A DNA stretch of 64,000 nt from Paralithodes platypus (GCA_032716605.1 CM064509.1:38288924-38352923); one strand, 5' to 3'; shown: positions 40,250-52,775, numbered from the stretch's first letter. The notes: a model not told the origin generated them from the letters alone. Numbers and translations: made by a program.

Positions 40250-40480
40250 ACCTTCCCGTTTTTTTTTTTGTTTTTTTTTTTAAAGGGGTGACTGACTCAA
40301 GACAGAGCCCGAACAGGGACATCACAGCACATCAGAAAAAACAAAACAAAACACAAAATCACACACATCTCGGTCGCCCAGGAGAAATACCCAGAAACCC
40401 AGGCCCATTTGGGATCCCCAGCAAAAGATTCCCAGGTCCCAGATTCCCATGAGAGGCGCCGATCTTCGTAGGCAGTATTG
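40250..40480 (-). mobile_element. LINE 3' end, reverse
   Basis: gactgactcaagacagagcc, cacacacatctcggtcgccc and aggagaaatacccagaaacc. Confidence 0.75.
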
Positions 40481-40494
40481 TTGTATAGACCTAT

Positions 40495-40650
40495 TATGGT
40501 GGTGTGGTGTAATTGTTTAGATGCTTATGTTCTGGGTGTAGTGTCCCGAGTTTGAATCTCGGGAGGACCATATGCTTGAATCACTAGATTATTCAAGTGC
40601 ATTGGGGTTTGTAATTGATGATTAGTGTCAAGAACGGGGTGTTACTTAAT
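40495..40650 (+). repeat. SINE family B
   Basis: GGTGTGGTGTAATTGTTTAG head, CCCGAGTTTGAATCTCGGG T-arm with perfect stem, full 3' body. Confidence 0.85.
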
Positions 40651-41045
40651 ATGTAAAGGTAAAATATTCGATATTCCTGAAATTGTATAACATATAATTT
40701 AGTTACCCCTCTATATCCGTACTTTACAATAAGAATATTTATAGAAAACGTTGATATTAGAGGACAGACTAATTCCTTGCATAGGCCGGTATCGCTATAT
40801 ACAGTACATCATTTCCATAATACATATGCTAAGTAGGCTATGTCCATATACATTTCGTGAAAACATAAAATATAATTAAATGTACACATAGGCTATACCG
40901 GTAGGCCTAATTGAGTAAATATAATTGACCACTAGCGAGTTTCAGGCTATAAGGAAGTTGGGGCTGTAGACATCGATAATAAAGAGAAAAGCAATAATAA
41001 TGTGGGTTTTTGATGGATAAAAAGTATAATCAAGTTGATTTTATG

Positions 41046-41080
<35 letters not shown>

Positions 41081-41106
41081 CTCGCTCTCGCTCTCGCTCT
41101 CTCTCG

Positions 41107-41163
<57 letters not shown>

Positions 41164-41300
41164 TCTTCTTCTTTTCTATCCTTTCCTTCAACTTTCCTTT
41201 TCTATCGGATATGCCATCTCTACTAGAATTAAGTCCTGACCACCTCGTTTGGATCGTAAGGTCTGTGTGGCCATTGTATCTTTTGTACATTTATGTAAAT
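41046..41300. repeat. (CT)n microsatellite and shared 60-bp block
   Basis: CT/CG-CT tract to 41162. Then 41228-41300 (taagtcctgaccacctcgtt) is nearly identical to 59265-59335, also beside CT/TA repeats. Confidence 0.9.
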
Positions 41301-41608
41301 CTCTCTCTCTCATACTAGATATTGGTGAGTGTGAGTAGGTAGGAACTAGGAACGTAAATATATTTAATAAGAATTGCCTATTATGCTAGATCTATATAGC
41401 CTAGGCCTATAGGCTATATAAGGAAAAGAGCAAAAGATGGCAGGAACGAAGAGAACAAGTTAGTGGTCGAGAGAGAGAGAGAGAGAGAGAGAGAGAGGCC
41501 ATCATATCCTTCACCACGGCCATAAGAAACTGAAGCTTCTCTAAACCTACAGCCAACCTGAGTGTTATGGTGTCTGTGTAGGCTATTTGAACAGTCACCC
41601 ACACACAC

Positions 41609-42210
<602 letters not shown>

Positions 42211-42452
42211 TGTCTGTTACGAGTGTCTCCCCGTTGAAAGAATGACAGATTGTTGGTGTATTGTGGTGTGCTCATTTAGTGTAGTGAAATGAATAGGAGG
42301 AAAAGGTGTTTGTGAGAGCCAGCCGGATTACTCTCTATAGCTGAAATCCGATACAAATACGTCACCGATATTGTAAGGGTTAGCGTGATGACATACGCGT
42401 TGTGGTGGTACTGGACTGTCAATATGATGTTTGCGTGAGTGAGTGAGTGAAT

Positions 42453-42454
<2 letters not shown>

Positions 42455-42533
<79 letters not shown>
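42455..42533. repeat. (GA)n microsatellite
   Basis: About 78 bases of uninterrupted GA. Confidence 0.98.
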
Positions 42534-42535
<2 letters not shown>

Positions 42536-42905
42536 ACCAGCGTATTGAAAGCATTAGCGTAATCTTATAATACGTTGTGGGGGTACTGGACTGTCAGGGT
42601 GATTTTTGCTTCTCTCCTCGGGACCTTGGAAGCTTACTGTGTTTACCTTGGTTTATGTCACCCCATGATCGGCAGTGATGGTGTTTACGTGGTGGAGAGA
42701 GAGAGAGAGAGAGAGAGTGAGTATTGATCATATACAATAAATTATATATGGTAATTGGTGGATATATACGGCATTACAAGGGATATATGGAATCTACTAC
42801 GGTATATAAATGGCACAAACTATTATCTCAGTTTTCAAGATAGAGAGCCCTTGAGGGGGGGGGGGGGGGGGGAGAGAGGCAAGATAGACAGCCCATACTT
42901 TTATT

Positions 42906-43128
42906 TTCCCTTTGAGTACCAGCGACGTGTGTTTTATTTTATCCTAGCTGTATTCAGACGATATTATGCAGCTTAGGAAGGATCTGTGGTACGGTGGTTA
43001 AAAAGAAAAGGTTGGTTGAGATAGTTTTGAAGCCGTATTATTGCTAGAGGTCCTTCCTAAGCTGAATCAAATCGTCTATTAGTTACCAGAATAGGATGAA
43101 AAGGACGTCCCTCTGATACTGAACGGAT
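42906..43128. mobile_element. TTAA-type MITE, ~210-bp family, eroded ends
   Basis: tgagtaccagcgacgtgtg / acgtccctctgatactgaac inverted; inner gcttaggaaggatct and gtccttcctaagct. Confidence 0.7.
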
Positions 43129-43680
43129 TAAAGCATCATATACCCAGTAACAGCCTTCCATATGAGTGCTATACTCCGTTCATTCTAGGTTGGGCAGAAA
43201 TCGCAACCCCTAACCTCTCATAACTCAAAAAGGACTGGAGTAATCGAGCTAATATTTCTACCACATAGGAAGACTTGGCTTGGGAATATGTGTATAAATT
43301 AGCATCTCATTTGCTCTAACCCTGTTTGAGTTACAGAGGTTAGAGGTTACGATTTCTACCCAACCTAGAATGAACGGACTATAGTGATCAGGGAACGAGT
43401 GCTTCTCCAATGTGGTCCTCTTATATTAGGAGGACCCTTGAAGGATCCAGTTTAGTCTGTGTTGAACCGCCTTACCGTACGGGTGTGCTCTTCTCTCTGT
43501 CTGAGCATCACAGTAAGTTTCAGGGTATTAACGGTTTTATTTATTTATTTGATTTACTTATCTATTAGCCTAATAGGTTTTGTTTTGCAATGTTTGAGCG
43601 CTGTATAATATATCTTTAGTTTGCTCCACCCTTTATGCTTAATCTGTAAACAAATTTCCTAAGAAAAATATGGTTTCTCC
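43129..43680. other. Inverted pair of AACTC/TTAGAGGTTA blocks, no gene
   Basis: cattctaggttgggcagaaa (43179) is mirrored by ctacccaacctagaatg at 43357-43373, with paired tctcataactc / gagttacagaggtt inside: a foldback of ~200 bases. A related one lies at 45895-46110. Confidence 0.7.
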
Positions 43681-43810
43681 TAAAATGCAGACTCGTTGTC
43701 TTTCGTTAGGGATAAAAATTGACATTTGAATGTGGCGAAACGTCTTAAAGACTTAAAATCACCAAAATCATGAGGTGAAACGTGTTAAAATCACCAAGTT
43801 AATGAATATA
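43681..43810. mobile_element. CTTAAGGGG MITE fragment
   Basis: cgaaacgtcttaaagactta, aatcaccaaaatcatgaggt. Confidence 0.55.
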
Positions 43811-43995
43811 TATTGGCCTTACAGCACAGAAAGCTTATTCAGTATATACAATCGGGGATATTAAGTGTTGTCATAGATTCCAGTGGTTTTCGCTCAACAA
43901 GTGTTATTGGTATCTTTATAGTTACTGGGAAAAGTGCTTATCCCTCAGAGTATTAATCAGTGTCCGAAACTTTGTGAAAGATCTGACAACACTTA

Positions 43996-45240
43996 TTAAC
44001 CTTGACCGTACATCAGCGGTATACAACATGTATATTGTTGACTCAGGACTAACAGTTTAAAGCGATCTAAGTCATAGGATGAAGGAAACATTGAATTAGG
44101 GAGAGAGCTCCAGAGTTCACTTGTTGAGTAGAAGAAAGACTGAAAATTTGGGTTAGAGAATAGGAGTAGGATTGTGTTGAAAGACGGATGCCTCCCACTC
44201 GCCGTAAGGGAGGGGGTAGGCCTATGCACTGAGAGCGCTCTGAAGAACACTGTTGCAATGGCGATAAATGAGTGAAAGAGATGCAACAGTGCAGCGTGTA
44301 GAAAGAGTGTAGGGAATTAGTAGGAGGAAGTGAATTGATGGGGCGAAGTGCTTTTGACTCTATAGTATACCCTTTCGAGAAGTGCGGTATGGGTTGAACC
44401 TCTCCGCACATATGAACAATACTCGATACATGGGCGCACTCTGCCCCTATACAGAGCAATAAGCTGTGTGGGGGTGCGGAACCCACGGAGACGGTTGAGC
44501 ACAGGTCAGGACAAAATGAAACACCGAGAGTATACTGAGATAAGATGAAGGGTTGATGTGTGTATTGTTGAAGAATATGGGAAAGTCGTGTGGAAGACGG
44601 TAACAGGTAGATAGAAGGAAAAATTGGGTTTTGGAAACATTGAAAGTAACAAGATTTTCTCTGCCCCAATCAGAGATAGTTTGATAGATCCATAGATAGA
44701 TATGCTATGGCCTCATAATGTAAGTTTTTGAGTGATTGCATGCTGGGTCGTTCAGGAATTTCAGGAAAACTAGTTGAATAGTGTAAGGTAGAGTCATCAG
44801 CGACCTTGGTGGCCCTGGTCTCTGGGTCTCCTGGGTGACCTAGATGTGTGTGCATTTGTGTTTTTTATGTGTTTATTTGTTGTTTTATGTTGTTTTTGTG
44901 TTTTCCCTGTTCTTGCTCTGTCTTGAGTCGGCTACCCCCAAAATGGGGATTGGGCCTGAGCATATAGATAGATAGATAGGTAGAGTCATCAGCATATGAG
45001 TGGATAGGACTAGAGGTAGGCTACAGTTGAGAAGATCACTATTAAATATTAGAAAGAGAATTGGAGACAGGACAGAACCCTGAGGAACACCTCAGTTGAT
45101 AGGGTGAGGAAGTGAGCGATCGCCGTCCACAACCGCAGCTATGGAACGGCCAGAAAGGAAATTATATATAGAGGCACAGACAGAGGGATAGAATTAGAGA
45201 TACCGGTAGTCATGTGGAAGATTGTACAAAGGAGTACAAA
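43996..45240 (-). mobile_element. Jockey-like LINE reverse transcriptase, decayed and interrupted
   Basis: The reverse strand, with frameshifts, shows GVPQGSVLSP-type and SYADD motifs around 44800-45090, RLRGFRTPTQLIALYRGRVR and PCIEYCSYV near 44400-44500, and LWSSLPNSMFPSSYDLDRFK near 44060. The order is that of a non-LTR reverse transcriptase palm to C-terminus. Not functional. Confidence 0.85.
44802..44977 (+). mobile_element. Nested LINE 3' end with 16-bp target duplication
   Basis: 176 bp from GACCTTGGTGGCCC to the GATA tail, flanked by AGGTAGAGTCATCAGC at 44786-44801 and 44978-44993. It interrupts the host LINE next to its YADD codons. Confidence 0.93.
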
Positions 45241-45621
45241 GGAAATCAAGCAACAACAGATCTAGTGACCCTTCTAGGCTGCTTGTGAGGGGTAAATAGA
45301 TTGGGTAGATAGAAATTCGGTTTGTTTTTGAAGCTTTGAAAGTAATGCACATATTAACAGGACAAATAGAACTATACATACAAAATTACAAATATATGGA
45401 GGATAAAATTCTACTGCAATACAATATTTAATTTAGTTACCCTATACTGAATCCTTTTCTACTCCCAATAAATTCAAAGAAAATAGTATTTTATGATTAA
45501 CTAAAGTAGCCTATATTATGGAAAAAATATATATAATAATAATAATAATATTTATTCAGTTAGCATTTTACAATGTTGGTACAACATAAATTATGTTACA
45601 ATTTATATGACATGTACCAGC

Positions 45622-45754
<133 letters not shown>

Positions 45755-45894
45755 GATTGACTAGTAGTGGCTGCAAGGCCTGTGCAGTTTGCATGTTTAT
45801 GTAACTCTCCCTCTCTCTCGCAATAAGACATATATCGGTGGAGACACTTGTAACAGGCAGATTTGTCTTTTGTCTTGTGCACAGGGAAGGATAC

Positions 45895-46110
45895 TATAGT
45901 CTATTCGCTGTAAGTAGGCGAGAAATCATGACCTCTATCCTCTGTAACTCATAAACGACTAGAGTAATCGAGCTAATATTTATACCATTTGGGAAGAGGC
46001 AGTCAAGGAATAGGTGTGGAAATTTACAGCCAATGTGCTCCAGCCCTTCTTGAGTTACAGAGGATAGAGGTCATGATTTATCGCCTACTTACAGCGAATA
46101 GACTATAGTA
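45895..46110. repeat. Foldback, ~75-base arms
   Basis: ctatagtctattcgctgtaa is mirrored by ttacagcgaatagactatag; arms include gtaggcgagaaatcatgacc and its complement. Confidence 0.9.
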
Positions 46111-46242
46111 AATAGATGCGGAATGCGGAAGATAGCTGGAATAATGCCACAAGCTCTACACAATCGCTCTAAAATGCCGAAAATCTGCAAAATATCGCTA
46201 GAATTCATGTCGACGTAAATACCTCTAGAGTCTAGATCGTAA

Positions 46243-46561
46243 GGGGAGGTTTTTAGTTTGGTCCCTAGATATCCATCAAGCTTAAGATTACACCCCCTTG
46301 AGCCCCTTTCAAGATAAAATTTGTACATTTTTCGGTAGAAAAATTTCCAGGCTAAAAGCCGGTTCCTCTTAAATTACAGGCTTGCTATCGCTCGCCAGGA
46401 TAAAATCGACACCTGAATTGCACGAAAGGTCTTAATATGGGGTGAAAGTTCTTAAAATCGCTAAACTAATGGGGCAAACGTTTTATAATATCAAAAGCAA
46501 TGGGGCTAAACATGAGGGAGAAAGGGGCCAAGAAAAAAATCCCTCAAGTGGAGATCTCCCC
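46243..46561 (+). mobile_element. CTTAAGGGG MITE family
   Basis: aaggggaggtttttagtttg to ggagatctcccc-TTAA; the left TTAA is mutated to CGTAA. Confidence 0.8.
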
Positions 46562-46564
46562 TTA

Positions 46565-46705
46565 AGGAACACCCCATTCTTAACAATAATCTACCATTAC
46601 AAACCCCAATGTACTGGAATAAATTGATGAAAGCATATGGTCCTCCCGGGATTCGAACTCGGGACACCACACCCAGCACATAAGCATCTAAATCATCACA
46701 ACACA
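46565..46705 (-). repeat. SINE family B, reverse
   Basis: Full-length-type reverse copy abutting the MITE; tctcccgg-type T-arm (cccgggattcgaactcggg). Confidence 0.85.
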
Positions 46706-46884
46706 GTTAATTGCAGAAAAGTACCGTAGCTTACATTGGCAACAGTGGAAGGGTGTCCACTGTTTTACTAAAGGGCCGTACTGTACCATGACTGGTATAG
46801 TGGGGATATTCCACCACGGGGAACTGGGTAGGGGAATGGTGGGCTCTAGGAAGATGGAAGGAGTTGGTTCTTGGTGGCTTTTAA

Positions 46885-47125
46885 GGGGAGGTTTTTAGTT
46901 TGTTCCCTAGACCTCTATCAAGCTTAAAAAATCGCCCCCAAAACCCTCCTTCAAGATAAGTGTGTACATTTTTCGGTAGAAAAATTTCCCGCCCGAAGGC
47001 CGGTTCCTCTTAAATTACAGGCTCGCTTTCACTCGCCAGGAAAAAATCGACACCTGAATGGCACGAAAAGTCTTAATATTTACAAAGAAATGGGGCGAAA
47101 GGTCTGAAAATCGCCAAACTAATAC
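46885..47125 (+). mobile_element. CTTAAGGGG MITE, right end lost
   Basis: ttaaggggaggtttttagtt to aatcgccaaactaa. Confidence 0.75.
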
Positions 47126-47261
47126 ACTGTGTTACTAAAGAGCCTGCTGTACTCTGACTGTTCTCGCTAGCTATTAAATGAGGATATTCCACCACGGAGG
47201 TACTGGTGGGTTGTAGGAAAATGGGTGTGGTTGATGGTGATAAGTAAGAAAGAAAAAAAAA

Positions 47262-47640
47262 TGGGAGTCTGCAGAAAGCCGATTGACCCATACAAGACAG
47301 ATTCCTCTCGCACCCAACCCTAATTATAGACCCAACTCACTAATCAATGAGGACCGACCTCACCAAAACGGTTAGAGGTCAACATAAGAAAACGGGAGTC
47401 TGCACATACACGGCAGATCCCCCTCACACCCAACCTATCTCGTCCATATGCCTATCTAATTGTATTTTGAAGCTCTCTATCGTTATTGATCCCACCACAT
47501 CACTAGGTAACCATTCCACATGTCTACAACTCGTTTACCAAACCAATATTTGCCAATATTTATTTAAAACGAAATTTATCTAATTTGAAACCAGTTGTTC
47601 GAGTTATTTCGCTATGACTGAGCTTCGTTACCGGTACATC
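47262..47640 (-). mobile_element. LINE reverse-transcriptase C-terminus
   Basis: The reverse strand encodes WLPSDVVGSITIESFKIQLD near 47455-47515, then RHMDE. A related copy with a (TTATGTTC)-type tail is at 54412-54720. The octamer tail suggests a CR1/L2-like group (inference). Confidence 0.7.
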
Positions 47641-47660
47641 TCTCATGTCTCCTTCATTAA

Positions 47661-47867
47661 CCCTCTCAGGCTCGACGACGCACTTATTTTCTGCTTGCTG
47701 GCCATTATTAAACGATTTTATTCAGATTAGGAAAGGTGTATGGAAGTCAGAGGGTTGATTGAGATATTTTTTACCATTTGAATACTCACAGATCCTACCT
47801 AAGCTGTATAAAATCGTCTAATGATAGCCAAAAATAAACTGCTAAAACGCGTCAGAGCTTCAAGGGG
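47661..47867. mobile_element. TTAA MITE, ~210-bp family
   Basis: TTAA at 47657 and 47868; CCCTCTCAGGCTCGACGACG / CGTCAGAGCTTCAAGGGG. Confidence 0.85.
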
Positions 47868-47937
47868 TTAATCCCACTAACCCACTTGAACACCTCTATC
47901 ATATCCCCTCTAACTCTGCGCCTTTCTAACGAATGTA

Positions 47938-48210
47938 CAGTCGCGCTAATAAGTGATGTTTCGGCACCAAGTATGTTTTGATCAATAATTGGTATCAGCA
48001 ATATCTAAGCTTCATTCCTTCATATCGAGTGAAATATACAAACATGTTGTTGTTGTTGTTGTTCCTGTTCCCTAAGCTGCCTGGCCGAACAGCCCCGATA
48101 CAAACATGTTCCTACACTTACTCGCCCTATTCAACATCTGACAGACATTAATACAGCACAGAGGAAGCCAAACGTAATGACAGATGGGACATGACTTATT
48201 AGCGCGACTG
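47938..48210. mobile_element. mariner-like MITE carrying a nested retroposon
   Basis: TA-flanked with perfect ends. A 49-base reverse (CAA)n retroposon (48049-48097) sits inside between ATACAAACATGTT copies at 48036-48048 and 48098-48110, a 13-bp target duplication. Confidence 0.93.
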
Positions 48211-48212
48211 TA

Positions 48213-48597
48213 CCCCTTCTGTACCGGCGACTTTATTCTGCCTACTATTAGACGATTTTAGTCAGTTTGAAAAGGGCCTCCAGCAATTAACAGGCTTCGA
48301 ACTATCTCACTTAAACCCTTTTACTACGGTACCTCAGATCCTTCTTAACCCTTTGAAGCTCTGACGCGTTTTAGCAGTTTATTTTGGCTATCATTAAACG
48401 ATTTTATGCAGCTTAGGAAGTATCTAAAAGTATTAAAAGGGTAAATACTATCTCGATCAACCCTTTGACTTCCATATACCGTTACTAATCTGAATAAAAT
48501 CGTTTAATAGAAGCCAGAAACAGAACAGAAACGCGTATTGGAGCTTGAGAGGGTTAATATAGCTAAAATACAAAGGACGTAGTCGGCACAGAAGGGG
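48213..48597. mobile_element. TTAA MITE with a second TTAA MITE nested in it
   Basis: Outer ends CCCCTTCTGTACCGGCGAC / GTCGGCACAGAAGGGG. Inner element 48349-48553 flanked by TTAA, ends CCCTTTGAAGCTCTGACGCG / GGAGCTTGAGAGGG. Confidence 0.85.
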
Positions 48598-48678
48598 TTA
48601 AGTAGGCCTAAGTGGTTGGGTAGAATAAGTAGATGAATTAAACGGTGTTGTGACGATGGGTGACTTTCTGGGGGTTAA

Positions 48679-49010
48679 GAGGGGTCACCGTATTGTATCT
48701 TTCTCTCCTTTTCTCTCTTTCCTTGGCTTGTATCCATTCGGACCCATTCAACCAACTGTTTTAAGACGTTTATCCCCATCCAGGTGTCGATATGTTCCTG
48801 GCAAGCGGTAGCGAGCCAGCATATATATATTTATGTTTTGACAGCAAGCTAAATTTGTACATTTTTCGATAGAAAAATGACTCCGGCGAAGCCGGATTTC
48901 TCCATACAAGTCTAAACCTGGATGGGGATAAACGTCTTAAAACAGTTGACTGAATGGGGCCGAATGGATACAAGCCAGAGAAAGAGAAAAACAAAGCAAG
49001 GTGGGCTCCC
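48679..49010. mobile_element. TTAA-flanked foldback MITE, second copy
   Basis: TTAA at 48675 and 49011; GGGGTCACC / AGGTGGGCTCCC ends; shares ttgtatccattcgg and gtcttaaaacagttg with 2084-2339. Confidence 0.8.
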
Positions 49011-49139
49011 TTAACTTGTGAGGAATGTTACTCTCTGTTGCCGAGTAGTCATGGTACCGTGCTAAATTGTAGCTCAAATTATATTAAGAGTTAGCCTATA
49101 TAGTTGATGTGGAAGATAATGTGATAATTATAGCCTACC

Positions 49140-49189
<50 letters not shown>

Positions 49190-49231
49190 CATGTCATATT
49201 TCATCATCCTATTATATCACTTACATCTAAA

Positions 49232-49273
<42 letters not shown>

Positions 49274-49329
49274 TCTCTCTCTCTCGCATGTCTCTATTTC
49301 ATCATCCTATTATATCACTTACATCTAAA

Positions 49330-49366
<37 letters not shown>

Positions 49367-49416
49367 CATGTCATATTTCATCATCCTATTATATCACTTA
49401 CATCTAAATCATTCTC

Positions 49417-49475
<59 letters not shown>

Positions 49476-49517
49476 CATGTCATATTTCATCATCCTATTA
49501 TATCACTTACATCTAAA

Positions 49518-49568
<51 letters not shown>

Positions 49569-49610
49569 CATGTCATATTTCATCATCCTATTATATCACT
49601 TACATCTAAA

Positions 49611-49653
<43 letters not shown>

Positions 49654-49692
49654 CATGTCATATTTCATCCTATTATATCACTTACATCTAAA

Positions 49693-49731
<39 letters not shown>

Positions 49732-49773
49732 CATGTCATATTTCATCATCCTATTATATCACTTACATCTAAA

Positions 49774-49838
<65 letters not shown>

Positions 49839-49880
49839 CATGTCATATTTCATCATCCTATTATATCACTTACATCTAAA

Positions 49881-49929
<49 letters not shown>

Positions 49930-49971
49930 TGTCATATTTCATCATCCTATTATATCATCACATCTAAAGCA

Positions 49972-50013
<42 letters not shown>

Positions 50014-50055
50014 CATGTCATATTTCATCATCCTATTATATCACTTACATCTAAA

Positions 50056-50102
<47 letters not shown>

Positions 50103-50205
50103 CATGTCATATTTCATCATCCTATTATATAACTTACATCTAAATCATTCTCTCTCTCTCTCTCTTTCGTGCATGTCATATTTCATCATCCTATTGTATC
50201 ACTTA

Positions 50206-50255
<50 letters not shown>

Positions 50256-50380
50256 GTGCATGTCATATTTCATCATCCTATTGTATCACTTACATCTAAA
50301 TCATTCTCTCTCTCTCTCTCTCTCTCTCATCATAATGTACCCGTCATATCTAAACCACATCTTTCTCTCTCTCTCTCTTG
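49140..50380. repeat. Composite (CT)n / 50-mer array, ~13 units
   Basis: Units of 75-110 bp: variable (CT)n plus a near-constant segment gtgcatgtcatatttcatca / tcctattatatcactt / acatctaaatcatt. Frames through it translate as Leu/Ser repeats and are not genes. Confidence 0.97.
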
Positions 50381-50383
50381 CAG

Positions 50384-50418
50384 GTGAGAATGACAACAAA
50401 TCCTTCAGAGGCCGACAG
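50384..50418 (+). other. Candidate 35-nt micro-exon
   Basis: Flanked by a strong acceptor (CT-rich, cttgcag) and a donor CAG|GTAAAG, encoding GENDNKSFRGRQ in one frame. The acceptor tract is the end of a CT microsatellite array, so a chance match is quite possible. Joining it directly to the donor at 33750 would give a stop, so it is not a simple next exon of the 31.5 kb ORF. Confidence 0.2.
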
Positions 50419-50486
50419 GTAAAGTACTGTAAAATAATTGAATACCTTTACTTTCTTTACCTTAACTTTTTCAGCACCATTATGTA

Positions 50487-50755
50487 TAGTCGCGCTAATA
50501 AGTCATGTCCCAGCTGTCATTACGTTTGGCTTGCTCTGTGTTGTATTAATGTCTGTCAGATGTTGAATAAGGTGGGTAGGTGTAGGAACATGTTTGTATA
50601 TTTCACTCGATATGAAGAAATGAAGCTTAGATATTGCCGATACTAATTATTGATCAAACCATACTTGGTGCCGAGACATCACTTATTAGCGCCACTGTAC
50701 AGTCGCGCTAATAAGTGATGTATCGGCACCAAGTATATTTCGATCAATAATCAAC
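50487..50755. mobile_element. Two mariner-like MITEs end to end, opposite orientation
   Basis: A reverse copy 50487-50697 and the first ~55 bases of a forward copy from 50700 share the TA at 50698-50699, forming a palindrome with ~55-base arms. Confidence 0.88.
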
Positions 50756-50878
50756 CATCCCCTGCCCCCTCCCTTGGGGCACGGGTCCTTGGAGCGGCTT
50801 CGGTCGCGCCGGGAATTTCCACTGAGAGATTAGAAACATTTAGTGGCTCACGTGTATTTGTGATATATACTCAATATA

Positions 50879-50905
50879 TAATATATATATACCTGTATAC
50901 ACATA

Positions 50906-51002
<97 letters not shown>
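50879..51002. repeat. (TA)n microsatellite
   Basis: TA runs with few interruptions. Confidence 0.97.
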
Positions 51003-51003
<1 letters not shown>

Positions 51004-51009
51004 GTGTGT

Positions 51010-51572
51010 GTGTCAACATGAACGAAAACTAATAGTTAACTTTTACAGGAACCTTGACTTTGTGTTCCCCCTCTTGTCATCTTACAATCACACACTTCTT
51101 ATAATGTAAAACTTGCAACATATACGGACGAGTCGATATAATCAGTGCTATTAATAACATTCTGAAGAAAAAATAGAACCAAGCACAGAAAAAAAAAACA
51201 TATTCATTATGCATATCTAATTGAAGAGATTAAGATTATATGACATTGAGAAAGTGCTTTGATTCGGGATAATATCTCCTTAGAATATATTCAACTCGGT
51301 AAAAGCTGCAACTAAGTTTAGGTTCAATTAGTTCAAGACCATAACAGAACAGATATTAAACAGGGTTAATTATGATTATGCTGGATTAAACAAGTGAGTT
51401 TAGGTATAAGGTTTGGGAAATGAAAATATGGCCAGTTAGATTATATCAGGCTAGAATATATTGTAGTTAGTAAATAACCTAATAAATAATATTACAGTGT
51501 GACACTATGCAGGTAGCTCTGTACGAGGGACTTTGTACAGGCATATATTTATACTTGAGGATTTCCCTAAAT
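51010..51572. other. No gene seen
   Basis: AT-rich unique-looking DNA without splice-bounded frames; ataatgtaaaacttgcaa at 51103 is an end fragment of the GCAAG-TTTACAT repeat. Confidence 0.45.
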
Positions 51573-52103
51573 TTAGTTTTACTCTTGATGGTGTGCTCAT
51601 GTGTTCGTTATATAATTTAGTTTTACTCTTGATGGTGTGCTGATGTGTTCGTTCTATAATTTAGTTTTACTCTTGATGGTGTGCTGATGTGTTCGTTATA
51701 TAATTTAGTTTTACTCTTGATGGCTTGCTCATGTGTTCGTTATATAATTTAGTTTTACTCTTGATGGCTTGCTCATGTGTTCGTTATATAATTTAGTTTT
51801 ACTCTTGATGGTGTGCTCATGTGTTCGTTATATAATTTAGTTTTACTCTTGATGGTGTGCTGATGTGTTCGTTATATAATTTAGTTTTACTCTTGATGGC
51901 TTGCTCATGTGTTCGTTATATAATTTAGTTTTACTCTTGATGGCTTGCTCATGTGTTCGTTATATAATTTAGTTTTACTCTTGATGGTGTGCTCATGTGT
52001 TCGTTATATAATTTAGTTTTACTCTTGATGGTGTGCTCATGTGTTCGTTATATAATTTAGTTTTACTCTTGATGGCTTGCTCATGTGTTCGTTATATAAT
52101 TTC
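51573..52103. repeat. Minisatellite, 44 bp x 12, with higher-order pattern
   Basis: Unit atttagttttactcttgatg + g-variant + gtgttcgttatata. Three variant types (gtgtgctcat, gtgtgctgat, cttgctcat) occur in ordered blocks. Confidence 0.97.
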
Positions 52104-52625
52104 AATTCTCTGTCTTCAGATCGTGAGGAGTGGTTATTTCAAAGCCATAGTTTGCAATCATTTTTTTTTGCAGAATAGCATAATTTATGTTATCATAGAT
52201 TTATATAATCTTTATTTAATCAACAACGGACAATACATTTATTCTTTGAAGGATTATTCTAAATTGCTAATGCTAGTTTAACAATTCTGGTTAGCTTCGT
52301 TACATGAAATTCAAAAATGTATTCCGTTCAAATAAATATAGATGAGGGAATGCTACCGGGAATTTCAAATCTATTGGGAAGAATATTTAGGAAATTTGCT
52401 GAAGTTGTACTCTACAAAATTAAAAGAAGTAAATGAAATGTAGTGGAATAAAAGTACAAGTAATTCTTCTAAATACTACTCAAGTTAGAGTAAAAGTACT
52501 GGACAAAAAATCTACTGAAGTACTGTACTTGAGTAAATGTACTTCATTACCTTTACACCCCTGGGTATAGCCTCTGAAACAAAAATCCTATTGTGTAGGC
52601 CTATCTTATCGTTTACAAGCTCTAG
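52104..52625. other. No supported gene
   Basis: An acceptor-like ctgtcttcag at 52111-52120 precedes a short frame (IVRSGYFKAIVCNHFF), but there is no donor and the rest is AT-rich. Confidence 0.3.
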
Positions 52626-52628
52626 GTC

Positions 52629-52630
<2 letters not shown>

Positions 52631-52686
<56 letters not shown>

Positions 52687-52730
52687 CTACCCATTATTTT
52701 CAAACACTCATCATTTATCGCTCTCCATTC

Positions 52731-52775
<45 letters not shown>
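52631..52775. repeat. (GT)n and (CA)n microsatellites in inverted arrangement
   Basis: GT 52631-52684 and CA 52735-52775 could pair across 50 bases. Confidence 0.97.

Noticed and set aside
49140..50380. CRISPR-like array of repeats and spacers
   Set aside because: The spacers are simple CT tracts, the genome is eukaryotic and no cas genes are present.
49477..50646. 389-codon open frame
   Set aside because: It translates the CT/50-mer array (Leu-Ser repeats) and then a MITE; all frames of this repeat stay open, so it is not a gene.
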